NCBI GenBank assembly: GCA_036023115.1
Contig: JAYKKT010000064.1
Location: forward strand, 5,942,001-6,006,000
Length of the DNA: 64,000 bases
Origin: Brasenia schreberi
Lineage: Eukaryota; Streptophyta; Magnoliopsida; Nymphaeales; Cabombaceae
Direction: 5' to 3'
The notes below the pieces were generated by a model that did no database searches, had not been told where the DNA came from, and saw only the letters and a list, made by a program, of their open reading frames with translations. The translations under genes were made by a program, and so were the position numbers. Positions 34,716-48,205 of the stretch are shown one piece after another. The first letter of the stretch is position 1, and every line of letters begins with the position of its first letter.

Positions 34716-36534
34716 AGTCCTGGTAGCCACCTAGCCCGGACCGAGATGACCTGGTAAATTGGGTTCAACCTCTTGTTAGAATAAAAAAGTATCATGCCTT
34801 TCTCTTTGCAAATCGGGTCCTATGATTTCATGGACCAAGGAGAGTGGTTCAGGGGGAGGATCACAAAGTGGTCAAAGTTCTGCACTATATGTTTGGATCT
34901 ACTTGATTTGGTTTTGCTTAACTGCACTGTGAAATCTTACCTGAAATGGTGGTTGTGTAAAAGATCAAAATTTTTTGAGAAAATTTTTGGGTGTTTACAG
35001 CATCCAGCTTCAATGTTGAACAAATCTTTACATTGTTATTTCTAAAATCTTAGTTATTAACATAATTAAACTCGAATATGCTGGAAGTGAACAATGAATG
35101 CATGTTTGGCGAGGCTTGGCAACTAAAATATAACAATCAAAAGATTGAATCTTTAGCTTTACAAGGAAAGAAAGAAATTTGTTGCATTAATCTCCAATCA
35201 AAGAACTAAGTTTTCTACTCAAAATTAATTGTGTTTTTTACTTTGATGAGCAGCTCGGTTTCAGCTTGTCCGACTCGGTATATGAAAGGTAAAGACTGAA
35301 CATAAACAAGTTGCTGAGTTTTTGAACAAGCCACAAGACATCCCCTTCAGTCGTTGTGCTCGATTACATGCCCTAGCTAGTAAAATAGTGCCTTCATCAC
35401 CAACTGGTATGACAGTTGCAGTTCATAGAATTTTACCAGCAGACTCTACCAAACAAAGCCAAGTCTTTATCTCACACTAAGTAGGGGTGGGCTCGTGATT
35501 TGTGATTGCCTTTGTGCTCTGTCAAGAATATATGTTGCAAAAACCCAAAGAGATATAGATCACCTGGCCACTGGGTCGAATCACAAGTTATAGGTCATCA
35601 GTTACATATCGGCCTGCATTGACTTCAGTGTATATGTATAGCCATATGTGCAATCACGCGGATGACACAGATCTTGCCGCTTGTCAATAGTGATACAAGT
35701 ATTGATGCTTGATCACTACCGTATGATTGATTGCATAAATAATGATGATGATTAAGTAATGTCTAGCATGAGAGAATGTCTAATAGCTCTTACTCTGTGA
35801 TATAGAAAAACTACGAGTTGCTAGACACCCTCACATGCGAGACTCTATTGGATGATTTGCATTGTTCATATTATACACACACACACATATATATATATAT
35901 GCATAAATATATTAGATATGTATATTTATAAAGAAAGAGAGAGAATCTAGATTTAAAGAACACACGTCTATGTCATCTCATTGTTATGATCAACAATGGA
36001 GATTTGAATAAAAAAAACTATTTTAACAACGAGCATAGAACTTATTTAAATCCATTAATATTGATTTAGAAATCAAAATGAATCAATTCTCCTAATAAAA
36101 AAGTTATATAAAAGGATAGGAGAAACAACTCAAGTTTTTACACTATGAATCAAAAGACCATGTCAATTCCAGATTTACTTCGAAGATTGATAACAGAATT
36201 CACACTAAACGAATCATATTTACACAACTTAAACTGCAGAAGGAGCCACGGCACTCCTCGCTAGGGGGTCGACTCAAAAGAACCTTCAAGTTGAACCTCA
36301 GAGTTTGATAGCCTGGGCACGCACATCTGCTAGAGTTCTGCCCTAACCCCAGCATGCCTTCAAAGCATTTATCAAAGAAATTGTAAAGAAAAAGGAATCA
36401 AATAGTGTTCCTATACTAGGCAATTCCTCACTGAACAGTGGATGAGTCGGTGTCCTTACTGTTTACTTCAATTTAGCAACTGGGGCTTGCATGGGAGATG
36501 CCCTTTTCTAGTATGATGTCACTTGGCTAGACAT

Positions 36535-36810
36535 GGCCACTTCCAATCGAACTGGAACATGAACTGGAGACCACTTGGTTCAGTTCTGATTTCATCTTTC
36601 ATGGAACTGGAACTGACCCATAACCGGAACCGATGGTTTCAAACATCCAGTTTTTCAGTAATTTTTTAAATTTGTTCTTTAAATTTTAAACTTTTAATAT
36701 TCTTTACCAGTTTTGAGTGGTATAGGACTCAAACCAGTTCTGGCCCCAAGTCAGTTCGGCTACGATTCTAAGTTCTGAGGTAACCAGAACTGACGGTTTG
36801 TCTACATTGG
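36535..36810. repeat. GGTTC/GAACC-rich dispersed repeat, copy 4
   Basis: Contains CGAACTGGAACATGAACTGG, TAACCGGAACCGATGG and CAAACCAGTTCTGG. The composition and phrase order resemble the copies at 10535, 12565 and 28425. Confidence 0.4.
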
Positions 36811-36844
36811 GCTAATGTGAGTATGTTATGGTCAACAATGTCAA

Positions 36845-37015
36845 CAGTTCGGACCCGTCAAGGATCCAGGTAGGTTCAGATTTGGGTCTAACTCTTTAAT
36901 GGTAGTACCAAATCCAGATATGGGTCTATCATAAGAAGAATCGTACCCTATGTCCTAAAGGGACTTGTAAACAAAATCACGAAACATACTAATTTTTATT
37001 TTCTTTTATTCATTT
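36845..37015 (+). repeat. Dispersed direct repeat, copy B
   Basis: Counterpart of 34545-34715, about 2.3 kb away in direct orientation. The pair could be diverged LTRs or two insertions of one element; nothing between them decides this. Confidence 0.65.
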
Positions 37016-38449
37016 TTTTCAATCTTGGTCACGATATCAGTAGGATATATGCTTGCATTTTGATGCAAAAACATCTATATATTCAACTCCATGCACATTT
37101 TTGAGGATCTTCTAACCAAGTGCATACACCGTTGCATTGGCAGGTGACGCGGCTTGTTCTTTTTTTCCTTTTCGTTACATGCCTCGCCCGGTTTTCGATC
37201 GGGAAACAGAAAGCCAAACATTATATTTGCAGTCGGATTTTCTCAGAAAACTCTGCATTTCTTTTATTTCACCAACCAGAAGTTTGCCTTTGCTCGGACA
37301 AAAAAAAAATCTAAGTCCACAACTGCACTCTTGTGTGTCATTACCAACGGCACCCATATCAGCCATACAGACGTTGAACACATTTTTTATCCCCCTTTTA
37401 TTAGCACAGTTGGGTTAGACAGACCTGTAAGACCAGTATGCATGAAACGGAATTCGAAGAATTGAATCAATCAAGTATGAATCTAGCGCAATGCAATGAA
37501 AATAGAGAATCTAATCGGTTTGCATAAACACGTATGGGTTCGGGGAAGGGGTCTGAAAACTACAAAGAAAGGACACCAATCAGATGTTTTGTTCACAATA
37601 CCTAGAATTGATGCATACCTTGTGTTATTCCAAGAGGTTTTCATACTTTTAATTTACTCTTGGAATAACCAAACCCTTATTAACTATCTTGCTCTCAAAA
37701 GGTTTTCATACTTTTAATTTACTTGATTTCGTGATGAAATCATATGTTTTTGCCTCAACCCTTGAAAATTCATAGGGTTTTTCTCAAATCTATGACATAC
37801 TTCCTTTTTTCATCTACTCCTTTTTAATTTGATTTTTTACTTGAAAAATTTGAGGCTATCATAGATTCTAAAATTTCTCACATTCGCAAAATCTTTCTCT
37901 TATTGTGGTTTATCTTTACTCGGCTTGATAATGTTAAAATGAAACGATGATTCAATGTGAAAGTATTGTATCCCAATGTATGAAGGCAATAGGCTTATAA
38001 ATCAGTGTATGTTGTAATAAGGTGAAACACGTAGGTATTTCTTACATGAAACAATACCTTGCGAGAACTAAAAGAGATGGAAGTGTTTGTTGTTGGGTCC
38101 TTGAAAGTGTGAAATATGAAATTCAAAAAAAAAAATTTAGCTCACAAAGAAAACGAAGAGATTCCAACAACGAAAAAGAGCAAAGATAGGGGATTGGAAT
38201 ATATCTAAAGATGCTTCTTAAGAAAAAATTCATGCTATAGTTAGAGAGGAGGAATAAATAGGTGAGGAGAGCAGGAGAAGACAAGATAAAAGAAAGTATG
38301 TTCTAGTGGCAATAACAGCGATGTTGATTCTTGTTCCACTCCAGGAGCCCTTGTTCCCTTGATGCTTACGAGGAATGGTAGAAAAGGTGCTAGAGGTGGT
38401 GGAATACATTCGATGTTTCTTCAACATACTACTTTTGTAGCTCAATGAA

Positions 38450-40750
38450 GTATTAGATCTATATTTGAAGTGTACAAAGTTTTTTTATAAAAATTGTTTT
38501 TCTTTTAATGTTGTAAATTCATTTTCTTTTCAAACCATGGCAAATGCTATTACTAGTGTAAAATATGGTTATAAGGACCTTACTTATCATGCTTTGAGAG
38601 ATAAAAAACTACAAAAAAATGAGTTGATATTGTTTATAAATGGAGTCTTCAATTTAGGGACTCATGGAAGGTTATTGGTTGTTTATGACTAATGATTACA
38701 CATATGGTCATTGTAGATCATCAATGAACTTCTTGGTATATTGTCTAAAGAAAACATTATTTTTGAAATCGTGACTTGTCCCATATTGATAAAACAGTTG
38801 ATAATTTACTCCCTATTTTTGAAGATGTTAAGGTTATTGGTGTTTAAAATATTGTTCAATTCATTATTGATAATGCTGCAAACTATAGAGCAGCTGGTAA
38901 GATCCTTGAGGCGAACCCTCCATCCTTAGAATGGACTCCATGTATTGAACATTGCATAAACTTAATACTTGAGGATTTAAGTTGAATGAATGATATTAAG
39001 GATAGAATTGATGCATTCAAAAACATAACAAAGTTTATTTATAATCACTCATCTATTGCATTTGATGAGAATCCATAATGGTAGAAGAGAGGTGATTAGG
39101 CACTCATTGATAATATTTGTTACAAATATTATTATCGTTCAAAGTTTTGTCATATAAAAAATGTATTGAAAAATATTTTTGCATATGATGAATGAGGCTT
39201 TATAAGTTGGTCAAGAAAAAAAGAGAGTTTGTAGTGAACCTCATTTTTAATGCTAACTTTTGAGAGAAATGCAACACTTTTTTTAGAGTGATTGTGTCTT
39301 TAGTGAAGATAATGAGAATGATAAATAGTGAAGATAGGCTTGCTATGCCTTATATATATGATGTTATAGATAAAACCAAATTGTAAATACAAGCAAACAA
39401 TGACCGCAAGTAGTCACTTTTAAAGAAGGTTTGGAAGATAATTTATACACGTTAAAATCGACAAATATAACATAATTTGCATGCAACAACATATTTTCTT
39501 AATCTCTCTATTAGATTTTCTCTCAACTTTATAGAGGATGAAGTTAAGAAAGAGATATTGAATGTAATTGACCTTGTAAAAGATTCATCTATTATGTGAA
39601 TATTCATTTAAAACTAATTTAAAGCTATGTAAGTATATAAATAGCATTTGAGATTTTGGAAGGCCAATTGCAATACAACTCTACTATCATGCGATCATAT
39701 ATGATTTGTTTTTTTGATAAATTATTATTACTTCTTCATTCTTATAACTTGTATTGTTTCTTAAAATAATCTTTTTATTTATTATGTTTTATTTTAGATA
39801 AATGTTTGGTTTGGTGTAAATGCACCCAATTTATCGAGGTTTGCTCAACGTATATTAAGTCAAACATTTAGTTCGAATGGATGTGAGAGGAATTGAAGTT
39901 TTTTTAAACACATTCACACAAAGAAGATAAATAAATTGGAGCATACTCGTCTTCGTAATTTGGTATATATTACATACAATATGAAGTTAAGGCAAAGGTA
40001 AAAAGATACTTTTTATTATATGTTTGTTATTCTTTATACTTGTAACTTATAAGTAACAATATTTTTTTACTTCTAAGTAAATTATATTATTTTATTTGTT
40101 TTCTCTATAAACAAATGCAAAGAGATACAACAAAGGTAAAAAATGTATCATATGACCCACTTAGTTACGAAAATATTAATATTCTTCATGATTGGGTTAA
40201 AGAAGAAGAATCTTCTATTATTTTAGAGAATACAAACTGAAAAGCAATAGAAGCAAAAGCATAAATTAGAGCTAACAATGTAGAAGATGCACCATTGAAT
40301 GACCCAATTTTGAAGGAAGAGAAGGGAGGTGATGATGGTGGTGACCCTCATTATAATACTTATGATGCATTTGTTGATTATAATCAATGTTTTGTAGAAT
40401 GAAAAATGAAATTAGATTGTTGTAGTTTACAACCTTGTATTTGTGTTATGTAATAAATTATAATATTAACTTTATAAACTTTCACAAGCTTCGTGATATA
40501 TTATTAACTTTAAGTTTAACTTTCTTACACTTGTAGGCTTCTAGCCTCATCATAATTTTTAGTTACATTATGATTGTGTTCACCACTTGGTTACCTTTTG
40601 TTTTTTAATTATAAATTTTCATATTTTAATTTTTAAAACCTTTTTATGAATTTTACAAAATAATTAAAATTTTCATGTGTCGTATCGTACCATATCATAC
40701 CATATCAGCACAATTATCGTGTATCAATACCCTATACGATACGAACACTG
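38450..40750 (+). pseudogene. Decayed hAT transposon with DUF659-type transposase
   Basis: Fragments in several frames follow the order of a plant DUF659/hAT transposase. 38575-38620 encodes DLTYHALRDKKLQKNE. 38845-38985 encodes IIDNAANYRAAGKILEANPP, LEWTPCIEHC and INLILEDL. 39815-40000 encodes the hAT C-terminal dimerisation region (RFAQRILSQTFSSNGCERN then FKHIHTKKINKLEHTRLRNL). 40115-40400 encodes an acidic tail. Many stops and frameshifts show it is dead. The right end, on minus, is CAGTGTTCGTATCGTATAGG, shared in form with the hAT remnant at 55.7 kb. I could not find the left terminal repeat. Confidence 0.8.
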
Positions 40751-41032
40751 ATACATTAATTACAACCTTGGTTTTAACAAGCAAATTTAGTCCGCAATGC
40801 CACCACATTTAACAAACCTGAACTATGGAAAAAAAATCATAAATACAATGGCTCAAGTTATAGCAGAGGTAGCCATGCAAATCTTCTATATAAGCCAAGG
40901 CCATGCATCAATTTCCAAAATAAATGGATATATCCGAGAATATAATAGTATGAAGCAGATTTGGAAACAGTTCATTGGGGCATGGCACCATATAAGCGGC
41001 TTTACTTTTCAGTGCGACAAAGAACTAACATG

Positions 41033-44000
41033 TCACTTCAAGCCGATGGCGAATGATAGCTTCGGACGAGATTTATTTTTACCCAACACCTTCATCTGAT
41101 TTGCACGCTCTTCTTCCTCTTCCAGTTTCTTCCTCCTCATAGCTTCATCCCTTTCTCGTTGAAGCCTCTCCAATTCTCTGAATCGCTCCTCCTCTTTCCG
41201 CTGTCGTTCCATAGCTTCTCTCATCTGGGCCTCTTCTACTTTTCTCTGATTCTCTTCCAACATCTTATCAAGCACCTCTTTCTCCTTTCCTTCTTTTTCC
41301 TGTTATTGATACAGCAATTACACTGGAAACTTATACGCAGCTCTCATTATCATAGAGAGAACGATTGTACTCACAACAGGTGACATAGATATAGCAGGCA
41401 TGAATTAAAGCATGTGCGTGCATCCACATGCATGCAGGTATTAAAGAAGCCGAAGGCCCAGCACAATATGGCCTGGACTGGATACAAATCAATGAAGCCG
41501 AGGCCCAGCACAATATGGCCTGTTGAGTTCAAAAGTCCTAAGAAACAATTTCAATATGGAGATTACCTGATAGAATGATGCTAAAACTGGCTAATTTTTA
41601 TCTTTACTGTTCAGACATGTTAATAAAAGATGCAAGCAGTCTCTCTTAAACATATGAATGTTTGTATTCGTGTAGCATTTATCTAACTTGCATATTTTCT
41701 GCATGAATTTCCACTGTTCAGGTGCACAAAGCACCAATCTACTCCTAGAGTGCTTCTCTTTAAAATTCCCAACATGGTGATCAGAAAGTGTAGAGTATGA
41801 CATGATTCAAGCGGTCCAGAGGCAAAAAATAACATAAAGAAAGAAGACATCAAACTTCATTATTTGCTTCCATCTCTCTGTCTTTCTATCAAACTCCAGA
41901 GTGTACCACCACTTAGACTCAAAGGTGGAGATAAACGTACAGCTACAATATGGAAAACAGAAAGGTGGACAACTCTCTGTCTCTTCATGCTTGGGGCTAT
42001 GTGCTCATCACAAGAAACAAATTATCCACTCAACCAATTACAAAGATCTATGACTTGTAGCACCCTTACTGCCTGTGTGCAGCATAGAGACAGTTTTGAA
42101 TCTTGTGAACATCTATAAATAGATGACAAAAAAAGCAATCCAGCCAGTAAGAGGAAACCAATCTAGAGTTGGTGCACAATTTATCAGCTCTTGTGATTCT
42201 ATGAAGAAGAAAACATTTCAAAGATCTAAAAACAAAAAACAAGATGCACATGGATCAAAATACTCTACCTCCTTTTCTTTGGTTTCAATTAAATCAGTTG
42301 CCTTATCCATCTTAAGCTGAATAGCAACATCTTCAATCATTTTCTTTCGGCCTTCTTCTATTCTCTTCTGAATTTCTAGCTTGATCTTTTCAGAGTTCAA
42401 GACCTCCTCAACTCTCTTCCGAATAGCCTCTTCCACCCTTCGAGTGGTTTCCTCCTCTAATAGCTTTAACTCTGCTTCTTGTTGACGCCTGGGAGTACAA
42501 AAGAAAACTTAAACAGAAGCATGGCATCACTTCAGAAACTATTGCACGTCCCAATTCTTCCTTGAAGTGTCACAACAAAAATTAATCAAGAACTTCCAAT
42601 CTGTCCACCATGAAACTAACTAACCTCGCAGCATCATTCCTCTAAGTACAAGCTAATGCTTTCAAGGCATACCTCTAACAGACTCCTCATCCAAAACAAT
42701 GAATTTTCAAATTGGTGAACAGTAGATAAACGAGGCACCAATTGGATCATCAAATATAACAAGTTGAATAATAGCAGTAGCTTCCTTCAGAAAAGCCTGC
42801 GCAGAAGAATGTCAAGCAACTACTTGCAGGTATGTAAAATCGATCATGAACTGAAGTCCTCATAAAAAGGTGAACTGCTAGTTGCACCATGATACATTAG
42901 CAAAAACCCTTCTGTATAGGGGCACTCAAATATCCTAAGGTAATATTACCAGAGTGAAAACACCCAACCAACTTCACAAAACTCCCAAATCTTCATTGAC
43001 CCCAATGCCTACGAAGCCCCACCCAGAAAGACCAAGGTCTGTCCACTAACTGACTTGTACCCCACCCAATAGAACTAACCCTTTGCCAAAAATTTCTCTA
43101 CACCAGGAAGTATAAGAGTATAACTGAACATGATCTCTAAATGCACATGAGGAACCATTGAAGACATAATAGGAGAGTCTAAAAAATGTCTGGCTGCAAT
43201 ACAAGATGCCTTCTTGGAGCTGGCATAACATCACAGTAACTTCATAAATTTCCAGCAACCAAATACAAAACAAGCATCCACTCCCTAAGTCTAAGATCTT
43301 CATAGCAAGCATGTCCCATCACATGAACATATCTTTGTCCATGTCCTCCTCATATCAAACAATAGTCCAAGTGGGACAAGCACATTCCCGAAGCAATTAA
43401 CTCCCAAATTTTCAGAGACAGGACATCGTCAGAAACAGTTATTGTGCAAACAATAACTAAGACCTGCCAACGTGAATCTAGGCATCCATTTCTTTCAATT
43501 TCATTCATAACAAAGAACAGACTCCTTGGGAAAGGTTTCTTACACAAGGACAATAGGAAGGTACTCCAGAAAATGAAGAAAGTGACAATAGATTGTTATT
43601 GTAGACATTAAACACGCAACAATATAAATAATGAGCTAAACTGTTTTGAAGACTTTCCTACAATCAGATAACATCTGTCCACAAAATTAAAGATTTAGTT
43701 CGTGAGCCAAGTACAGAAAATTGCAGAAGTTAGTCAGGACAAATGAATGAAATGTTGAGCTTAATACATGGAAAATAAAACTGCATCATAAAGGAACTAG
43801 TAAAAGTTCATTTGAGATAAAAGCAAGAACAAATACTTAAGTATAAGACCAAAGTCATAGAACCAAGCTAACCAAAATCATTTATAGAAGATGTTGAAGT
43901 ACACCTATCAAAATAGAAACCGGAATTAGCACCAACAAGCCTGACAGATCAAATTCCATGGAATCCAAAAAAGCATTTGTCAGCACAAGTATTTCTACGT

Positions 44001-45973
44001 GACAGAAGTCTACCTTTTCTTTTCTTCTTCTTCCTTCCACAGTTTCTCATTTGCATTCCTCCACTCTACTGACCCAAGGCTTGGGCTTCGAGAGCATGGA
44101 ATAGGAGACCTTGTGGAACTCCTACTTCTGTATCTCTTGTGCCGTCTTGGAGTCGGTGAACGACTTTTACGTCGCCTGATAGAGGGTGACCGACTTATGC
44201 ACCGCCTTGGAGAAAGAGAGCGGCTTTTATGCCTGTTTACAAGAAAAAATGGTTTAGCTAGTAGCTGTTATGTCATAAAAAATGATAATAAATATATAGC
44301 CAAATCCAATATGACATTAATTTATGCTGTTAAAGGTCCAACCCCAATCATTTTGAGTTACCTCTATATCACGCTAGGATAACCCACAGTGTAGACCAAC
44401 TTTTATAACATTAGGTTGCAAATCCAGACCAAGTATGAAGCAGAATCTGTAAAATTCATCTAAAAGCAATTATATTCTTATTTCTAACAAAAATAGGAAG
44501 CACTTTCCTTGTCAGTTGCAGTAATCATCATTCTATTGTATTTTGTTATAATTCCTGTTGTCTTCCTTTTGGTCACATTGACATTCTTGTTATAATCAAA
44601 CAAACTTATTACAGTTCTCTATTATCCTACAATAATTTCGTCACACCTTGTAACCATTGTCACCTCACACAGAGAATTGACTATCGTGGGGCATGAAGAT
44701 TCAAATGATAATACAAAGGCATACGACTTGCAAGTACAAAAGATATTTGTCGTGAACCTACTAAAAGCAACTCCCTAGGAATAGAATAACGAACTTGGCT
44801 GAGATAAGACAGATAAACCTATTTGATGATACTTGCCAGCATCCCAGATCTAACTCACACTGTCCTCTCCTTCATAATAGTATCCTGCTAGTGATACTGC
44901 GCTAATACTTGGATGTAATTTTGCTGGGGGTGACTACACAGAAGTTAACCATTAGAATGTAGCAACAAGTGAATCATGAAAACCAGGCATAACCGTGCAT
45001 AGAGAGAAAAACATTAAATTATCTTATCCTTCCGATACATGCATTGTCATAGGAAAGACCACTTCCCACTAAAACCCTTGATTCACATATTTCAGTTTCC
45101 CTCTTCTTTTACAATAACTACACAAAGAAAGAGAGAAGAGAACGACATAAAGAAGACTAAGTTACAAGTTCATCTATATTCTCCAAAACTAGTATTCAAG
45201 TGGCTCTAAATTCAGAAATTGCAAATAGCTCTGTAAGTCCTATTCACCAGAGAACCAGCAGCAAATCCCCTTAAGGCAGACAAAACTTTTTGGTGAGCAC
45301 ACTCAAGTAGATAACGAAACATATTGATTTCTGTCTCATCTCATACAATCTTATACCCCATTTAAATTCCATTCGTTCAAACGCTTCCTAAGATGACAGA
45401 ATTTCGAAACAGGGAAGAGTAGATTGACAGATACATGGTTGATTCATACAACAATGAACAACCACACTATCATTGCTCGAATTCTATACTGACTAATGCA
45501 TAAACCCATCAAAATCCATTGGAAATATGCCAAAATATCAAAACTAGAAAGAGTAGAGCAACTGAAAAATAGTTTTCATACACCAAACACATTCTCGTTA
45601 CCCAAATTCTGCATGATCCCTTCGAACATCTTCCCCAATGAAAAAACTGATCCGGAGGCAGATCAAAACAAGTTCCAACTCATCATAATCGATTGTGACC
45701 GCTACCACAGTCCCATTATCATCGCCCAAATTATGAAAATACATTTGCAGACAACACCCACAATAAAAAAAAAGGACGTGCCTGAAGGCAAAGTCTAAAA
45801 CTGAGCGATGAGTAAAAGAAAACGAATCATTGGGTTAAGATTTACCACCTGTTGTGAGAATAAGAATATGGGGAACGGCTCCGATCTCTCCGGTTTCTCC
45901 GGCTACCATGCCTCACAGGAGACGGTGAGCGCCTCCTCCTATAAGAAGGCGATCGGGAGACAGTCCTTGGCAT
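41033..45973 (-). CDS. ARGLU1: ARGLU1-like protein (arginine/glutamate-rich 1), four exons
   Basis: Minus-strand exons are 45973-45849 (or 45846), 44232-44014, 42488-42269 and 41299-41033, giving 276 (or 277) residues; human ARGLU1 has 273. The N-terminal third is an RS-like domain (MPRTVSRSPSYRRRRSPSP, RRRKSRSPTPRRHKRYRSRS). From VEWRNANEKLWKEEEEKK on, the protein is a charged helix containing RRVEEAIRKRVEEVLNSEK and MLEENQRKVEEAQMREAM. It ends with the invariant family tail LGKNKSRPKLSFAIGLK. Known role: nuclear ARGLU1 couples transcription (Mediator contact) to pre-mRNA splicing. Phases are 2,2,0 and all acceptors are AG. The exon 1 donor is ambiguous between two GTs three bases apart. The gene looks intact. 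The 5' leader carries a 55-base (TC)n run. Confidence 0.94.
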
Positions 45974-46129
45974 CTCGTCCTCGCAAAGAAACAATCAATA
46001 ACAACTCTTCCGATTGCCGATGCCCGCATCAAACGAAAACGTTGAAATGATCAATTAATCCCCTGCAATTGCACCAACAATAAGTCGCTCCGGCAATCAA
46101 AAAGCGGAAATAAAAAATTGCCTAATCTG

Positions 46130-46131
<2 letters not shown>

Positions 46132-46187
<56 letters not shown>
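46132..46187. repeat. (GA)n microsatellite in the ARGLU1-like leader or promoter
   Basis: About 28 GA units; on the coding strand of the ARGLU1-like gene this is a pyrimidine-rich (TC)n tract about 160 bases upstream of the ATG. GAGA/TC tracts are frequent in plant core promoters, so a regulatory role is possible but unproven. Confidence 0.9.
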
Positions 46188-46193
<6 letters not shown>

Positions 46194-46489
46194 GAGCCTG
46201 TGAAACAGACGACTAAGACAGACAAGGGAGGAAACCCAAGAAGAGATGCGTTGTTGATGCTTTTGCAGTAACCCTGTTCGCTTCAGAAACCCTAGGGAGG
46301 GAAGGAGGAGAGATTGACAGAGGATACAGAAGAGCAGACAAAAGAAAGAAGCAAAATTCCAAAAGGAACCTCAGACGCCCCGGATTTGCAAATACGGACC
46401 TAAAGTAAGGTAAAATTAGACTTAGATCCTCCCCTTCATGAGATAAAAAAAAAACACTTTCGACAAAATTGATGGAGTTATACTCTTAA

Positions 46490-48030
46490 CGACATGGTAG
46501 CATCACGAGCATCTCCCTGGTTTCCAAGGAGGAAATCGACCTTCTCGATCGTCACAAGAAGAAAAAGAAGACAAATGATGGGAGTCCAGAAGGCGACCTC
46601 TTCTCTGTCTTATGCTGAACTTCTCAATATGACTGCGAAGACTGATCAAGAGGAAACCTCTTCAAGAAAGATTATGTCTTCTGAAGAGGCTACGGAGTCT
46701 GAGTCACAGACTCCGCAGCAGGATTCGATGAAGAAAATATGGAGGAGTATCAAACTATTGAACACGTAGACGATGATCATGAATGCCCAGAATTTGTTAT
46801 TCGTCAACATGAATTGGAGCTACTATGCCACTGCATTATCATCGGACTCTGGGGAAAGAGCATCGGATTCAAAACACTTGAATATCGTTTGAGAATTCTT
46901 TGGCACCAAAAGGTATGATGGTATTAGTCGACATTGGCGACGACCATTAACTTGTACGTTTAGATCATGTCCTAACCCAAGTGGTTTCTTAATTTCGACC
47001 CCTCTACTGATAGCAGCGCGGGTGAGGTTTCCTGGATTACCAATGAAGTGCTTTGATGCCTGACATTCTTTGATAACAGAATTGGCAAAACTGTAAGAGT
47101 TGATAACACCACTCTATCTAAAGAAACGGGGTAGGTTTGCTCGAGTTTCTGTTTCCATCGAAGTCATTTCTCACAAATTTCAGATCAAGGGGTAGAAAAT
47201 TTCGTATTGAATATGAGGGTCGTCATATGATTTGTTTTAAGAAAGAAGAGTGCAGTGATATCCAGACTCAGCAACTTCTTAATACCGTGTACAGACTTGG
47301 GTTTGACAGCATTGATTTTGTTCAAGGATCTGGTTGCTCTGGTGGGATCTTAGTAGCTTGGAGATCTCAGGAAGTCCAATTCCCTGAGGCTTCAGCTCGC
47401 ATCCTTGAATGAATTGGTCTTTTGGATCATCATCCTATGGTGATGGTAATTCAGCTAAAGAGTTGTCGCATAGGCAGTCCGTTTCACTTCGATCATGCAT
47501 GAATCCTTCACCATAACTACGCAAAATTTCTGGAGTAAGCAGTGCCATGGGGAAGAATGTTGTGGTTTCAGAAGACTAGAACTGAACGGATACTAGACGG
47601 TGACAGAACAAACGTTTCTACCATTCAAGAACCTTAAATAGAAGAAGAAAGAATCTCATGGCTGACATTTCCACTGAAGACGTTCGTAAGGTTGTGCTTA
47701 GTGTGAAGCTTTTCAAAGCGTCGCGACCGGATGGATTCCCAGCTGTTTTTTTTCTGACATTATTGGAATTTTGTAGCAGATCACTCAGTGTGCAGATTTA
47801 TTCGAGATGCATTTGCTGACCTGCAATGAATTCGAGAGATCAACTCTACCTTAGAAGAAGCCTCAGAATTTGTTCATCGGTTTAGACCGATCTCACCAAG
47901 ATCATTGTTCATCGATTTCAACCCCTGTTGCCTAAAACTTATTTTCCATTGCAAGGAAGCTTCGTGCTTGGAGGTCTAACTCAAGATAATATTATTAAGG
48001 TGGCTCAAAGACATTATGCACTCATCTGGA
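46490..48030 (+). mobile_element. Degenerate L1-type LINE
   Basis: Translations in shifting frames match plant L1 ORF2. 47230-47370 encodes an endonuclease portion (LGFDSIDFVQGSGCSGGIL). 47660-47790 encodes the reverse transcriptase entry region (DVRKVVLSVKLFKASRPDGF). 47880-48000 encodes FRPISPRSL and PKTYFPLQGSFVLGGLTQDN. The segment 46494-46769 may be ORF1. Everything downstream of the mid reverse transcriptase is missing, and there are many stops. It lies head-to-head with the ARGLU1-like gene, ending about 0.5 kb from its ATG. Confidence 0.75.
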
Positions 48031-48100
48031 TACGAACGTCTTTTAAACTATTTTATTAAAATTACTTTATCCTTAAAACTCTTTCTAAATATTAACCTCT

Positions 48101-48205
48101 AACGTTGGTGCTGGTGATGAGTTCGACTCCAAAAGGATGTGTGTGTGGATGTGGTGTATGCGTGAACGTTAGGCTTCGACCTCCTCTTGTAAAAAAGAAA
48201 AGAAA
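48101..48205 (+). mobile_element. tRNA-derived SINE, family 1, plus orientation
   Basis: It reads AACGTTGGTGCTGGTGATG, B-box-like GAGTTCGACTCC, a TG-rich middle, then GTTAGGCTTCGACCTCCTC and TTGTAAAAAAG. The tRNA-like head is shortened. This is the only plus-strand copy found. Confidence 0.6.

Larger units (their letters stand above)
33895..38400. other. Intergenic, dispersed repeats, no gene recognised
   Basis: It contains two copies of a repeat of about 170 bases (34545 and 36845) and a shared phrase near 34180-34230 and 36243-36295 (GGCTCGACTCATAAGAACC / GGGTCGACTCAAAAGAACC). A GGTTC-rich repeat (36535) and AC/AT microsatellites at about 35873-35900 are also present. Overlapping open frames at 37120-37465 in three registers have no recognisable family. 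Confidence 0.4.

Noticed and set aside
37120..37465. Three overlapping plus open frames
   Set aside because: Openness in three registers reflects base composition; none resembles a known protein.
43999..44382. 127-codon plus open frame opposite ARGLU1-like exon 2
   Set aside because: It is antisense to the RS-domain exon, whose minus-strand reading is confirmed by family match and splice phases.
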